Under the pieces are notes generated by a model, which had not been told where the DNA came from, made no database searches, and saw nothing but the letters and a program-made list of their open reading frames with translations. DNA of 64,000 nucleotides. Source: DAOPXV01 sp964551445. GTDB lineage: Bacteria; Muiribacteriota; UBA9980. Location of the stretch: assembly GCA_964551445.1 (NCBI GenBank), contig CAZKCG010000011.1:51740-115739 (forward strand), in the 5' to 3' direction. The first letter of the stretch is position 1. Every line of letters starts with the position of its first letter. Shown here in pieces: positions 1 through 10,196 of the stretch. The translations under genes were made by a program, and so were the position numbers.

Positions 1-910
1 TCTCGTTTTCGATCTCTTTTTTTATCGAGTCCATTAGTTCCGCGGACCTCCTGCCTTTTTCAACCAATCCGGCGTAATTTGAATTTATACTGTCGGTCGC
101 GGTCTTATAAAGCCTGTCAGTTCTTTCACGAAACTCCGCAAATTCCTTCTTGATATCGTTTAACACCGACATTACTTCCGACTTCATCAATTTATCGGCT
201 TCCGATATTTTATTTTCAGATATAAGCGCCCTGATCTTCGGCGCATACTCATGTAACTTTTTGTGTGGCGCATCAAACTTGTCAAAGATCTCCTTTAGTT
301 CGCCCACCTTGATTTCAGCGGATAAGTACCATTTGCCGAATCCGCATTTAGCCGGATCAGCCTGACCTTTAAATTCTTCCGCGAAATCGATAGATCTTCT
401 AAGATCGCCGGCCCAGTTCACGTGATCGAGTTCCCTGAGAGATATCATGGCCGAAAGCGGAATATACACGCCGTTTATCTGATAAAAAAATTTGATCCTC
501 TCACTATGGTTTTTTATCATTTCATCAGAGTGATCGACGCATTGTTTGATAAGATCTTCGATCTCGATTATATTTTTTGAAAATTTCGATTCCAACCTCA
601 ATACAGCTGCGCTTTCGAGCGACTTCTGAACCTCCGCTTTTTTTTCTTTCCAAGCGCTTTCCCGCTTCAGCATAACTTCCGCCGAATATTCGTTAAGCAT
701 TTCATTGGATATGTTCATCATATCTATAAAACTGTATTTCAGTTTTTCAAAATTACCCAACACCGGATATTTATTTTCAGTCGTCACTTTGAAATTATTC
801 AAAGCGAATTCCGAAGACCTGTATCCCATGTTTATAACCGATATCAGCGCGGCGCACATCAATACGCCCAATAAAAAGATCTTAGCTCCGATCCCGAATT
901 TAAATTTCAT
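1..910 (-). CDS. Methyl-accepting chemotaxis-type receptor with CZB-like zinc domain (partial)
   Basis: The reading frame runs off the window edge, so only the first 303 residues are present. ATG at 910 follows a GGGAGG ribosome site. Residues 8-28 form one membrane segment, followed by a helical sensor region. Residues 161-230 match the chemoreceptor zinc-binding (CZB) pattern: H165 (in RELDHVNW), C191 (in CGFGKWY), H218 and H222 (in PHKKLHEYA), the family's three-His/one-Cys ligand set. It sits in the presumed periplasmic part, before any signalling domain is reached. A methyl-accepting domain is expected outside the window but cannot be seen, so another sensor output is possible. Confidence 0.8.
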   Translation of the reverse strand, partial: MKFKFGIGAKIFLLGVLMCAALISVINMGYRSSEFALNNFKVTTENKYPVLGNFEKLKYSFIDMMNISNEMLNEYSAEVMLKRESAWKEKKAEVQKSLESAAVLRLESKFSKNIIEIEDLIKQCVDHSDEMIKNHSERIKFFYQINGVYIPLSAMISLRELDHVNWAGDLRRSIDFAEEFKGQADPAKCGFGKWYLSAEIKVGELKEIFDKFDAPHKKLHEYAPKIRALISENKISEADKLMKSEVMSVLNDIKKEFAEFRERTDRLYKTATDSINSNYAGLVEKGRRSAELMDSIKKEIENE

Positions 911-1107
911 AATTTATCCCTCCCGGCATAACATTTAGATAAAGAATTTAGATAGACTCAGATATAAATTTAATAACAATTATCTTAAATTAACAATAAT
1001 CATGCCAATGAATTTAAAAACCTTATATAACAAAGGTTTTTGATATCACACATTTTTTTTAAGCTTTTTAAAAAACAATACTATTGCACCTATGTAACAT
1101 AAAAAAT

Positions 1108-1137
1108 AAAAAATCCATCTTTTCAGACGGATTTTTT
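1108..1137 (-). terminator. Intrinsic terminator of the sigma-54 activator gene
   Basis: An 11-bp stem with a short loop and flanking A/T runs. On the minus strand the one imperfect pair becomes a G-U wobble, which fits termination after the gene that stops at 1204. Confidence 0.7.
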
Positions 1138-1203
1138 CAATAAATATAATATTATGTTGATTTTGTTACATTTTCATATCATTTCAGTTATGCAACACCA
1201 TCG

Positions 1204-3534
1204 TTATGTCAGATGATACTTCTTCATTTTTCTCCAAAGCGTTATTCTGTCTATATTCAATAGTTTTGCAGCCGCGGTCTTGTTGTTGGAACTTTTATCC
1301 AACGCCCTTACTATCGTTGATATTTCACTCAATTCAGAATTTATTCTCAACTGTTGCATTTGTGTAATGATCGTAGTATTGGTCTTGAAATATTTACCGT
1401 ATTCGGCGGGCAGGTCCGTGATCTGAATAATGTCGCTCTCGCAAGAGACAAAAGCCGATTCTATGATATTTTGAAGCTCCCTTATATTTCCGGGAAATTC
1501 ATAACTTAACATGAACTGTTTTACATCCTGCGATATGGAAGTGACGCCCTTCGAATATTTACGGTTAAGATCCTGTATGAACCGCCTGGTTATGAGCATT
1601 ATATCTTCCGCTCTTTCAACGAGGGCCGGCATAGCTATGTTGATGATTTTCAGCCGGTAATAAAGATCTTCCCTGAAACTTCCTCCGGATATCATTTTCT
1701 GGATATCCCGGTTCGTCGCCGCTATAACGCGCACGTCGGCATTTATGGTTTTCGCCGACCCGAGAGGCTCGTACTTTTTATCTTCGATAACTCTCAAAAG
1801 CTTTACCTGCAGCCTGTAAGGCATTTCACCGATCTCGTCGAGGAATATGGTCCCGCCGTCCGCCATCGTGAATCTGCCCGGCTTATCCGTTCGAGCGTCA
1901 GTGAAAGCTCCTTTGGCGTAGCCAAAAAGTTCAGATTCTATGAGAGTTTCCGGTATCGCGCCGCAGTTGACAACGACGAACGGCCCCTTTCCCCTGACGG
2001 AAAGTTCATGAATAGTTCTGGCCACCAGGCTCTTTCCCGTTCCGGACGGCCCCTCGATCAGCACGTTGCAATCAGAGCGCGAGGCGTTGTCCATCGATTT
2101 AAAAACGGCTTTCATCAAAGGCCCGGAACCGACGATACCATGATAATTATAATTCGGCTCCAGTGCCGTGATCATGGCTAGTTCTTCTTTTAATTTCACC
2201 ATCTCGGTCATATCGGTTATCAGGCATAACGCGCCGGCAACTTTTCCATCCGAATCTTCGATAGCGGATGAAGTGCGCATTACCGTCAGTATCTTCCCGG
2301 TTTTACTTTTAAACCTGAATTCTCCTCTAACCCTTTTTCCGGACTCCATCGTCAGAAGGCCCGCCGTAGTCATCGAAACCTCCTCGTCGAAAAGGAACTC
2401 GTCGACACTTTTTCCGATTATATCGTCAACACCGCATTCCAGGATCTCCGCCATGCGGCGGTTGGCGAATTTGACCGTTTTTTTCATATCTACAATGATG
2501 AACCCTTCGCTGGCATTTTCAATTATATCTCTGTATTTTTTTTCGCTTTCCATGATCTCGTTCTTCTGTTTTTCATTAATCCAGACCGCGGCGATTAGTT
2601 TAGACAATATCTTAAGCGTTTCGATCTCGACGGCGTTCCAAATCCGTTCTTCGGCGCAATCGTCAAACCCGATAACGCCAGAAAATTCATTTCCGGCGAT
2701 AATAGGTATAAGCAGAAAGGACTTAACGCTCCTCACATCAAAAAATTTCCCGGCCTCGCCGTTAAAACTCGATCGCAACCCGACAAATTCTTTGTTAAGA
2801 GACAAGGCTTCATGTATTTTTGACAGCCCGGCTTTCTCGATAGAAAATTTTTTGAACTGCTTAAAATTTTTAAGAGAGCCGAATTCTTTTTTCATCCAAT
2901 AAGCCTGGATCAAAGCTTCCACTTTTCCGCCGGCATTTTTCATGTTATGAAAAACATAAACCCGACTTACTCCAAGCGCTTTTCCGAGCTTTTCAAGTAT
3001 GGGCGTAAAAACTTCAGAAAATTTATCACATTCAAGCATTTTTTCGCCGGCCGATACTATTATCTCGAGTATTTTATCACGCTTCACGAGGCTTTCATTG
3101 AGTTTAGCCAGTTTATCATTCATTTCCACGCGCGAGGTCATGTCGATAATTACGCCGACCAATTTTTTCCGGCCGTCTTCCGTTGATTTTTCGACTCGCC
3201 CGCGCATGAAAAGCCACACCAATCCGCCACGCCCGTTCCCGACACGGAACTCGGTCTCGAAAAAACCGCCGGAACGCCTGCCCGACCCGGCAAAAACCTC
3301 GAACGCGCATGATATTTTTTTGGCGTCCGGCTCATATATTTCACCGGCCCAGTCCTCGAAACGCTTATAAGTATCGACGATCTTTTCGCCGGTAAACATT
3401 CTATAATGGCGGCATATATACATTTCGCGGGTTTTCATATCGATGTAAAAAAAAGCTTGCTGACCGCTCTCATGCGATCGGTCGAGGCGGAATTGAAGCT
3501 CGGCGGCGCTTAAATCAGAAGGAAAGTGTTTCAT
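1204..3534 (-). CDS. Sigma-54-dependent transcriptional activator with PAS-GAF-PAS sensor
   Basis: 776 residues. The order is a PAS-like region (about 20-140), GAF (about 150-320), PAS (about 335-450), an AAA+ sigma-54 interaction domain (about 465-700) and a Fis-type helix-turn-helix at the C-terminus. Visible motifs are Walker A GPSGTGKS, the sigma-54 contact loop GAFTDA, Walker B GGTIFLDEIGE, and the recognition helix region NNKTAAAKLLNIDRITLWRK. Such proteins bind upstream sites and use ATP to open sigma-54 promoters. There is no receiver domain, so activity is probably set by ligand binding in the PAS/GAF modules. It is a single gene with its own terminator; the regulated promoter was not identified. 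Confidence 0.93.
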   Translation of the reverse strand: MKHFPSDLSAAELQFRLDRSHESGQQAFFYIDMKTREMYICRHYRMFTGEKIVDTYKRFEDWAGEIYEPDAKKISCAFEVFAGSGRRSGGFFETEFRVGNGRGGLVWLFMRGRVEKSTEDGRKKLVGVIIDMTSRVEMNDKLAKLNESLVKRDKILEIIVSAGEKMLECDKFSEVFTPILEKLGKALGVSRVYVFHNMKNAGGKVEALIQAYWMKKEFGSLKNFKQFKKFSIEKAGLSKIHEALSLNKEFVGLRSSFNGEAGKFFDVRSVKSFLLIPIIAGNEFSGVIGFDDCAEERIWNAVEIETLKILSKLIAAVWINEKQKNEIMESEKKYRDIIENASEGFIIVDMKKTVKFANRRMAEILECGVDDIIGKSVDEFLFDEEVSMTTAGLLTMESGKRVRGEFRFKSKTGKILTVMRTSSAIEDSDGKVAGALCLITDMTEMVKLKEELAMITALEPNYNYHGIVGSGPLMKAVFKSMDNASRSDCNVLIEGPSGTGKSLVARTIHELSVRGKGPFVVVNCGAIPETLIESELFGYAKGAFTDARTDKPGRFTMADGGTIFLDEIGEMPYRLQVKLLRVIEDKKYEPLGSAKTINADVRVIAATNRDIQKMISGGSFREDLYYRLKIINIAMPALVERAEDIMLITRRFIQDLNRKYSKGVTSISQDVKQFMLSYEFPGNIRELQNIIESAFVSCESDIIQITDLPAEYGKYFKTNTTIITQMQQLRINSELSEISTIVRALDKSSNNKTAAAKLLNIDRITLWRKMKKYHLT

Positions 3535-3580
3535 AATCTCAATATATCAGATATCGATTTTTTTGGCAAGAAATAATTAA

Positions 3581-3607
3581 GGGAACCCGGAACTGCTCCG
3601 GCTTCCC
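3581..3607 (-). terminator. Intrinsic terminator after the AmrS/100-residue pair
   Basis: GGGAA-CCGGA pairs with TCCGG-TTCCC around a 5-nt loop with one mismatch. The minus-strand exit is TTAATTATTTCTT. It lies about 210 bp past the stop at 3820 and before the next minus-strand gene. Confidence 0.6.
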
Positions 3608-3696
3608 TTTTCATTATTTTATGTGGATAATTTAATTATTATAAGTCGAGGATCAGACTGTTTTTATTTATAAAAGACTCTCGTTACGAAACCAGC

Positions 3697-3796
3697 AGTA
3701 TATTGGAAACGCCGCTGAAGCCTTGAAAGCCGCAGTGCCGGTGCAGCCGCGGATGGCGCATGAGCCGACGGGCGGGAAACGGCCCGGTCCGCGACT
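3697..3796. other. GC-rich, hairpin-forming intergenic segment
   Basis: This stretch is far richer in GC than the surrounding spacer and has no credible open frame. GCCGCGGA (about 3734) can pair with TCCGCGAC (about 3791) with one mismatch. Inside are GGC/GCC and GGGC/GCCC helices, giving a branched fold. Its right edge carries TTAACTCTTCACT, similar to the repeat tract near 36.04 kb. Confidence 0.4.
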
Positions 3797-3819
3797 ATTA
3801 ACTCTTCACTGATATGATA

Positions 3820-4122
3820 TTATCCCTTGAATATAGGCTTGGTCGGATAATAAGCGCGGTCGTCCAGTTCGTAAACCTCGAGCACCAGCGTATCCGGATA
3901 TTCGACAGTAAAATCGGTTTCCTTCGGATGCGAGCGCGATATTAAAATTCTGTGGCTGTCCATGACCTCATTCGCCTTTTCAGTTTCACACCTGTTCGTG
4001 CCATTGGCGTAATTTCGGGTTATCTTAGCTTCGAACGGCACCATGGCGGGGTTATTGAACTGCAGGTGCAGCAGATAATATTCCGGGGTCCATGAGTATT
4101 TATAGCTTTTCATAGTCATCAT
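3820..4122 (-). CDS. Small hypothetical protein, translationally coupled to AmrS
   Basis: 100 residues, not recognised. There is no signal peptide or membrane segment; it is rich in Tyr, Glu and Pro and looks like an all-beta domain (for example TDFTVEYPDTLVLEVYELD). It starts 8 bp after the upstream radical SAM stop, whose TAA forms part of the TAAGGAG ribosome site, so the two are co-translated. The frame offers ATG at 4122 and 4119; the first fits the ribosome site well. The only functional clue is the constant neighbour: a substrate, carrier or accessory of AmrS is possible, but this is inference. Confidence 0.75.
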   Translation of the reverse strand: MMTMKSYKYSWTPEYYLLHLQFNNPAMVPFEAKITRNYANGTNRCETEKANEVMDSHRILISRSHPKETDFTVEYPDTLVLEVYELDDRAYYPTKPIFKG

Positions 4123-4130
4123 TCGGCTCC

Positions 4131-5243
4131 TTATGCCATATCTTCCGGCTGACGGTCAGCGGGGTCGATATGAACGACCGGCGTCTGATAACCGCATTTA
4201 TTGCACTTCCCATTATCGGCGAGCGCGGGCTTGATATATGTGTTGAGGCCGTAGCGCCTGATCAGTAATTCTTTACAGGACGGGCAATATGTGTTCAAAC
4301 CGTCGCAGTCGAAAGCGTTTCCGACGTATGGAAATTTAAGACCGGCCTCCATCGCGCGGTTTCTGGCATTCATAACGTCCTCGATCGGCGTCTTTTCGTA
4401 GTCCATGTATTTATAGTCCGGATGGAATCTGGTGAAATGTATCGCTATCTCCGGCGAGAGGTCTTTTAAAATAAAGTTGATCATTTTATCGTAATTATCA
4501 TTCGTGTTCGTCAGGCCGGTAACGACGAGATTACTGATCTCGTAATGTTTTCCCGAAGCATGAACCTGTCTCGTGTTATCAAGAACCGGCGGAAGCCAGC
4601 CCTTCGTGAATTTCTTATAATAATCCTCGTCCATGGCCTTTATCGATATCGCGAACACGTCGATGACCTTCAATAATTCGCTGACCGCTTCGCTGGTTAA
4701 GAAAAACGCGGATTTAAAAAGATTTTTCAGGCCGTATTTTTTCGACTCAAGCGCCGTATCCATTACGAATTCAAACCAGACCGCCGGATCGTTATACGTC
4801 CAGGACAATGTCTTGACGTTATCCGCAACAGCCATGTCGATGACCTGTTTTACCGAATAATTATAAATATGTTCGGGCGAAGCGTATTCGAACTGAGAAT
4901 ACATCCAGTTCTGGCAGTAGTCGCAATCGAGGTTGCAGCCGAAATTTCCGAGCGACAATATTTTTCCGCCCGGATTGTAGTGGTGGACCGCTTCCGTTTC
5001 AATGCGTTCGATCGTAACATGGGTCGCCTTGCCGTAGGACTGAGCGAAAAGCACGCCGCCTATGTTTTTTCTAACCTTGCAGAATCCGACCTTTCCCTTC
5101 GCGATAATGCAGCGTCTGGGGCAGAGATTGCAGCGGACCTTGTTATCCGGCTGTTTCTCATATAAATAAGCTTCTTTCGACGTATCGTTCCACTCAAGAT
5201 GAAGATTGTGCTTTTTAGTGTCGGGGGTCCAGACATGACTCAT
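4131..5243 (-). CDS. amrS: AmmeMemoRadiSam-type radical SAM enzyme (AmrS)
   Basis: 370 residues. The N-terminal CNLCPRRC...GKVGFCKVRKN block is typical of AmrS. It is followed by the radical SAM cluster motif CNLDCDYC (CxxxCxxC) at about 103-110. The C-terminus carries two CxxC pairs (CPSC and CNKC), a likely zinc ribbon. Family members resemble pyruvate-formate-lyase activases and are usually encoded beside AmrA and AmrB, but neither is nearby. It is the first gene of a two-gene operon with the 100-residue protein. The substrate of AmrS is not established. Confidence 0.88.
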   Translation of the reverse strand: MSHVWTPDTKKHNLHLEWNDTSKEAYLYEKQPDNKVRCNLCPRRCIIAKGKVGFCKVRKNIGGVLFAQSYGKATHVTIERIETEAVHHYNPGGKILSLGNFGCNLDCDYCQNWMYSQFEYASPEHIYNYSVKQVIDMAVADNVKTLSWTYNDPAVWFEFVMDTALESKKYGLKNLFKSAFFLTSEAVSELLKVIDVFAISIKAMDEDYYKKFTKGWLPPVLDNTRQVHASGKHYEISNLVVTGLTNTNDNYDKMINFILKDLSPEIAIHFTRFHPDYKYMDYEKTPIEDVMNARNRAMEAGLKFPYVGNAFDCDGLNTYCPSCKELLIRRYGLNTYIKPALADNGKCNKCGYQTPVVHIDPADRQPEDMA

Positions 5244-5398
5244 GATGAGGCTCCTTTAAGGCTGATTAGAAATACCCGTGCTTTGAGGTTTTTAACGGCA
5301 AATTCATGAAACGGACGGAATCATTTCGCAGCATTTTATAAAAAAAATATAATAATTTGAAGGATTCTTACGCCATTCGCGTAATTTTTAGATTATAT

Positions 5399-5427
5399 TA
5401 TATACCCAAAGCGGGTAGTGTTGTCAA
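5399..5427 (-). promoter_or_regulatory. Sigma-70 promoter for amrS
   Basis: On the minus strand TTGACA is followed by 17 nt and then TATATAAT. The predicted start leaves a leader of about 150 nt before the amrS ATG at 5243. The rest of the 5244-5698 gap is AT-rich with no other gene seen. Confidence 0.65.
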
Positions 5428-5698
5428 GACTTTTTTTGACGGCGCCGTTATCTTCGCGCCTGCCATTTTTATTTTCCATGTTTCTTTTTTTGCGCCTGCC
5501 AACATGAAATTTTAAACACAGCTTAAATTAATAAAAAGTTGGTTTTTCTCTTACGGTTTTCTTTTACGCCCTTAAATTATCAGCTAATTACATTTTTTTA
5601 ATTCGAAACTTTTATCATCAGAATGTAGTATAATTATAAAAGAGATAATTAAAATTATTTATAAAACGCGAATTTATATAAAATATATGGAGGAACTT

Positions 5699-6811
5699 AT
5701 GAAGAAAAACTTTTTAAAGACCAGGCTTCTCGCTTTTTCCGTTATTTTTCTTCTTCTCTTAAGCGCGGCGTGCGCGTCCGCTTCTTCGATCAACGACGTT
5801 CTCCAAACGCTTTCTACCGACTCAGTAAATGATCAGGCCGCGAATAATTCATCGAACGCCTCAACCGGCACGGCCGCTCAAACTAATTCAGCTTTAAAAG
5901 CTATGATAATGCCCGGACTTGAAAGCGCCAACGTTCGTTCTTCAGCATGGGGCGAGATCATAGGAACCATACTTCCCGGAAACTTCATCGATATAAAAGG
6001 CGAAGAGGGCGACTGGTACATAATCGAATTCGAAGGTAAAAAAGGCTACATTTTAAAACAGGCTCTCACAACGAATACGAATATTAAACCCAATTCAAAG
6101 ACCACTTCGATATCGGGCACCGTAAAAGTAAGCAGGGGCAACAGGCTAAACGTCAGAAACGGCGTATGGGGAGATAAAATAGGAAGTTTGAACCCCGGCG
6201 ATAAGATCCAGATATTCGGCGAGGACGGAGAATGGTATAAAATTTATTACAACGGAAAGACCGGCTATGTTTATAAAAAATATGTAATTGCCTCCGACGA
6301 AGAACAGGCTGTCAGTGCGAACGGCGAAAATCCCGCGGTTCCGAATACGCCGGCGGCACCCGCCCCTGCCGCACCGGCTCAGCCGTCTGATCCGTCGCAG
6401 CCCGCGGCCGCTTCGGACAATCAATTGATCAACTGGCTTCAACAGGCAGGCTTCCGCGGAGACGGACTTCATGTAGCATGGGCGATCGCGATGCGCGAAT
6501 CCAACGGCATCCCGAACATCGGAAAAGGCACTAAATATTTCAACGGCTGCGACTGGGGACTTTTCCAGTTGAACAAACCCACGTTCGGCAAAAAAGCATG
6601 GTGGGACGATCAGAAGATCATGGATCCTATATATTGCGCGAAAGTGGTCTTCGATCTATCGAAGGGCGGAACATACTGGCTTCCGTGGGGCATTTCCGGC
6701 GACGGAAAATCCATGAACGCGGCCTGCTATAAAATGTGGAGCGCTGAAAAACAAAGAAAGTGCATCTGGGAGCCTTTCAAGAAATGGTATGACAAATACC
6801 CGCTTAAATAG
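5699..6811 (+). CDS. Secreted SH3-domain protein with lysozyme-like C-terminus
   Basis: The ATG at 5699 is chosen because GGAGG sits 5 nt upstream; an ATG at 5687 has none. The 370-residue product has a signal peptide (hydrophobic AFSVIFLLLLSAACA), two bacterial SH3-like repeats (each with RxNVRxxxWG...G..GxWYxI.. GKxGYV), a Pro/Ala linker, and a C-terminal domain of about 125 residues. That domain has AMRESNG, whose Glu is positioned like the catalytic acid of lysozyme-type transglycosylases, and GCDWGLFQLN. It probably cleaves or binds peptidoglycan in the periplasm. It is monocistronic with a strong terminator. Confidence 0.82.
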   Translation: MKKNFLKTRLLAFSVIFLLLLSAACASASSINDVLQTLSTDSVNDQAANNSSNASTGTAAQTNSALKAMIMPGLESANVRSSAWGEIIGTILPGNFIDIKGEEGDWYIIEFEGKKGYILKQALTTNTNIKPNSKTTSISGTVKVSRGNRLNVRNGVWGDKIGSLNPGDKIQIFGEDGEWYKIYYNGKTGYVYKKYVIASDEEQAVSANGENPAVPNTPAAPAPAAPAQPSDPSQPAAASDNQLINWLQQAGFRGDGLHVAWAIAMRESNGIPNIGKGTKYFNGCDWGLFQLNKPTFGKKAWWDDQKIMDPIYCAKVVFDLSKGGTYWLPWGISGDGKSMNAACYKMWSAEKQRKCIWEPFKKWYDKYPLK

Positions 6812-6840
6812 AACCGCTTTAAATATTAAACATACCGCAT

Positions 6841-6882
6841 AAAAAAAGATCCGGCCTTAAATTTCAAGCCGGATCTTTTTTT
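6841..6882 (+). terminator. Strong intrinsic terminator
   Basis: A perfect 15-bp stem (AAAAAAAGATCCGGC pairing with its complement) around a 12-nt loop, ending in a T run. It can work on both strands. Confidence 0.9.
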
Positions 6883-6910
6883 ATCTAAGGAGAATTATTA
6901 TACCAAACCA

Positions 6911-6939
6911 TTGACATCAGCTTAATTTTTTTATACAAT
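6911..6939 (+). promoter_or_regulatory. Sigma-70 promoter for the endonuclease I gene
   Basis: TTGACA, 17-nt spacer, TACAAT, about 65 bp before the ATG at 7006. Confidence 0.65.
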
Positions 6940-7005
6940 TAATGTGTTAAGTTTTTTTTAGTATATAATATTAATAATATAATTTTATGAAAGAGGGTAT
7001 GCGAC

Positions 7006-8037
7006 ATGAAAAAAAGAGTTTTCTTAGTTGGTATGGTCTTCATGTGTTTAATAACTGCAATATCAGTATTTGCCCAAACCACGCCCATTATCGAAAACGA
7101 TCCCGCTTACGGCGAAAAAGTGAAATCGGCCCTCGTAGCCGAAATAATGACCGCTCTTGACGAGCCGGCTCAAAACAAAAACGGCGATATGACCGCGAAT
7201 CTCGCTTTAAAGAAAAAATTTACGGAACTCTCGGCGCTTACCGCGAAAAATGATTTTTCACGCAACGCACCGCTTCCAAATAAATCAAAAATATCCGCGA
7301 TCTATAAAGACATATCCGGCGTCCTCGACGCGAAAGCCGGCTCGGTATCGATCGACATATTAAATTCGATCCGCGCAAAAGCTGACTCGGTAGCCGCAAG
7401 CGCCGGCGTTTTTGATTCCTGCAATAATCTTACCAATGACGCCCTCAAACAGAAACTTCACGAATTGATAAAAGACCATAAACAGCTCGGTTACGACGGG
7501 ATCGCAAGAACTATAATGTTCGGCAAGCTTGATAACGTGGGCGGCTCTGTGAGATGCGTTTACACCGGCCGCAAGGTCTCATGCAATGACGTTCCGAGCG
7601 CTAACCCTCCTCAGGCTATGAATACCGAACACACCTGGCCAAAATGCTTTGGTGCTAAAGAAGAACCGGCAAAAAGCGATCTCAACCACCTCTTCCCGAC
7701 CGACACATTCGCAAACTCAACTCGCTCGAATTATCCTTTCGGAATGGTATCAAGAGGGTCTGAGGTATGGTCGCAGGGCGGATCGGCTTTTGACGGAGAC
7801 GTTTTCATGCCCCGCGAAGATCATCGCGGCCGCACCGCAAGAGCAATATTTTACTTTTCAATACGCTATCAACTCCCTCTATTCGGGGACATGGAATCCG
7901 TCCTTCGCCAGTGGCACAAAGATTACCCGCCTAACGAAGAAGACATTTCCAGAAATGAACGCATATACGGTTATCAGGGCAACAGAAATCCCTTCATAGA
8001 CAGGCCTGATTTCGTAGATAAGATAGATAAGTTCTAA
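7006..8037 (+). CDS. Secreted endonuclease I family nuclease
   Basis: 343 residues with an N-terminal signal peptide (LVGMVFMCLITAISVFA-QT). The domain from about residue 145 matches the EndA/NucM endonuclease I family: NTEHTWPKCFG carries the His-Me-finger catalytic His, followed by KSDLNHLFPTD and NSTRSNYPFG. These periplasmic or extracellular enzymes degrade DNA non-specifically with Mg2+ and are used in nutrient scavenging. Residues 25-140 are a family-unrelated, Ala/Lys-rich helical extension. It is monocistronic, with a good promoter and terminator. Confidence 0.92.
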   Translation: MKKRVFLVGMVFMCLITAISVFAQTTPIIENDPAYGEKVKSALVAEIMTALDEPAQNKNGDMTANLALKKKFTELSALTAKNDFSRNAPLPNKSKISAIYKDISGVLDAKAGSVSIDILNSIRAKADSVAASAGVFDSCNNLTNDALKQKLHELIKDHKQLGYDGIARTIMFGKLDNVGGSVRCVYTGRKVSCNDVPSANPPQAMNTEHTWPKCFGAKEEPAKSDLNHLFPTDTFANSTRSNYPFGMVSRGSEVWSQGGSAFDGDVFMPREDHRGRTARAIFYFSIRYQLPLFGDMESVLRQWHKDYPPNEEDISRNERIYGYQGNRNPFIDRPDFVDKIDKF

Positions 8038-8101
8038 TTACGGTTTTTTACGGCCGTTAAAACGGTTTAATAAAATTAATTATATAATTTGCAAATATTT
8101 A

Positions 8102-8135
8102 AAAAAAGGATAATCAACACTGATTATCTTTTTTT
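8102..8135 (+). terminator. Intrinsic terminator after endonuclease I
   Basis: GGATAATCA pairs with TGATTATC around a short loop, with A run before and T run after. Confidence 0.8.
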
Positions 8136-8173
8136 ATGAAACATAAAAAACATTCTGAATCAAAGGAATTTAT

Positions 8174-9265
8174 ATGAGCGTTACTGAAACGAAAGTGCCG
8201 GGAGAAACCCTCAATACAAGTGAACAAAATCGCTACGAAACATTCAACGATACAAATAAAGCTGAAAAAAAACAACAGGAAAATATTGAAAAACATCGCA
8301 TATTACTCGACGAATCTCCGGACCCTATATTTTCCTTCACTCCCGAGGGCCGTTACATTTATGTAAATAAGGCTTTTGCCTCGGGCGTTGGAAAGCCGGT
8401 TGAGCAGATCATCGACAAATTTATCTGGGACGTATTTTCAAAGGAAGAAGCGGACCATCGATTCTCAGCGCTGGCTGGTGTTTTCAAAACCGGCGAAGCC
8501 AAGGTCATCGAGGTCCGAGTGCCGCGCAACGAGCGTGATTTTTTCTATATCACGACGATAACGCCTATCAAAAATGACGCCGGCGAAGTTATCATGTGTA
8601 TTTGTTCGTCGAAGAATATAACCGAACGCAAAGAGACGGAAGATCGAATCAAAACTCTCCTTCAAGAAAAGGAAATTCTTTTGAAGGAGGTCCACCACCG
8701 CATAAAAAACAACATGAATACAATCTCAGGGCTTTTATTCATACAATCGCGCATGCAAAAAAATCCTGAAGCGGCTCAGGCACTGCAGGACGCCCAAAGC
8801 CGTGTAAACAGCATGGGACTTTTATACGATAAATTATATCAGTCTTCCGGTTTTGATCGCATTCCAGTCAGGGAATACCTTTCAACGCTGATCAACGAAA
8901 TATGTAATATCTTTCCCAACGGACAAACCATTAAAGTAGTTACAAACATAGACAATTTTATCCTTGATGTGAAAAAACTTTTCCCGCTGGGAATAATCAT
9001 TAACGAGATCATTACCAATGCCATGAAATATGCCTATAACAATATTACTGAAGGTCTGATTGAAACGTCTCTTTCACTCGAAGGCAATAATGCCGTTCTG
9101 ACGATATCAGATAACGGTCCCGGATTGTACGAAAAGACCGACGCGGATCATACTTCAGCCACATTCGGCCTCAAACTGATCGATTCACTGGCAAAACAGA
9201 TCGGTGGAAAATCCAGATTTGAAAGAGATAAAGGAACGAAATTCATATTAACGTTTCAAGTATAA
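8174..9265 (+). CDS. PAS sensor histidine kinase, HisKA_2 type
   Basis: 363 residues with no membrane segment, so it is cytosolic. A PAS domain (about 42-155) has DESPDPIFSFTPEGRYIYVNKAF. The phospho-acceptor region LLKEVHHRIKNNMNTISGLL is the HisKA_2 signature, with the first His of VHHRIKNN as acceptor. The HATPase part follows with NEIITNAMKYAY (N box) and ISDNGPGL (G1). No response regulator is adjacent, so its partner lies elsewhere. It is convergent with the FGE-like gene. Confidence 0.9.
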   Translation: MSVTETKVPGETLNTSEQNRYETFNDTNKAEKKQQENIEKHRILLDESPDPIFSFTPEGRYIYVNKAFASGVGKPVEQIIDKFIWDVFSKEEADHRFSALAGVFKTGEAKVIEVRVPRNERDFFYITTITPIKNDAGEVIMCICSSKNITERKETEDRIKTLLQEKEILLKEVHHRIKNNMNTISGLLFIQSRMQKNPEAAQALQDAQSRVNSMGLLYDKLYQSSGFDRIPVREYLSTLINEICNIFPNGQTIKVVTNIDNFILDVKKLFPLGIIINEIITNAMKYAYNNITEGLIETSLSLEGNNAVLTISDNGPGLYEKTDADHTSATFGLKLIDSLAKQIGGKSRFERDKGTKFILTFQV

Positions 9266-9338
9266 CCCTGTTGAGGGTGACTTAGCTTTATAGTCATGTT
9301 TATGAGTAAGCCGGCACTATTTTTTTATATATTCAGTT

Positions 9339-10196
<858 letters not shown>

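Noticed and set aside
2168..2902. 244-codon plus-strand frame inside the sigma-54 activator gene
   Set aside because: Antisense shadow of a clearly recognised gene; Ser/Ile-rich with no family features.
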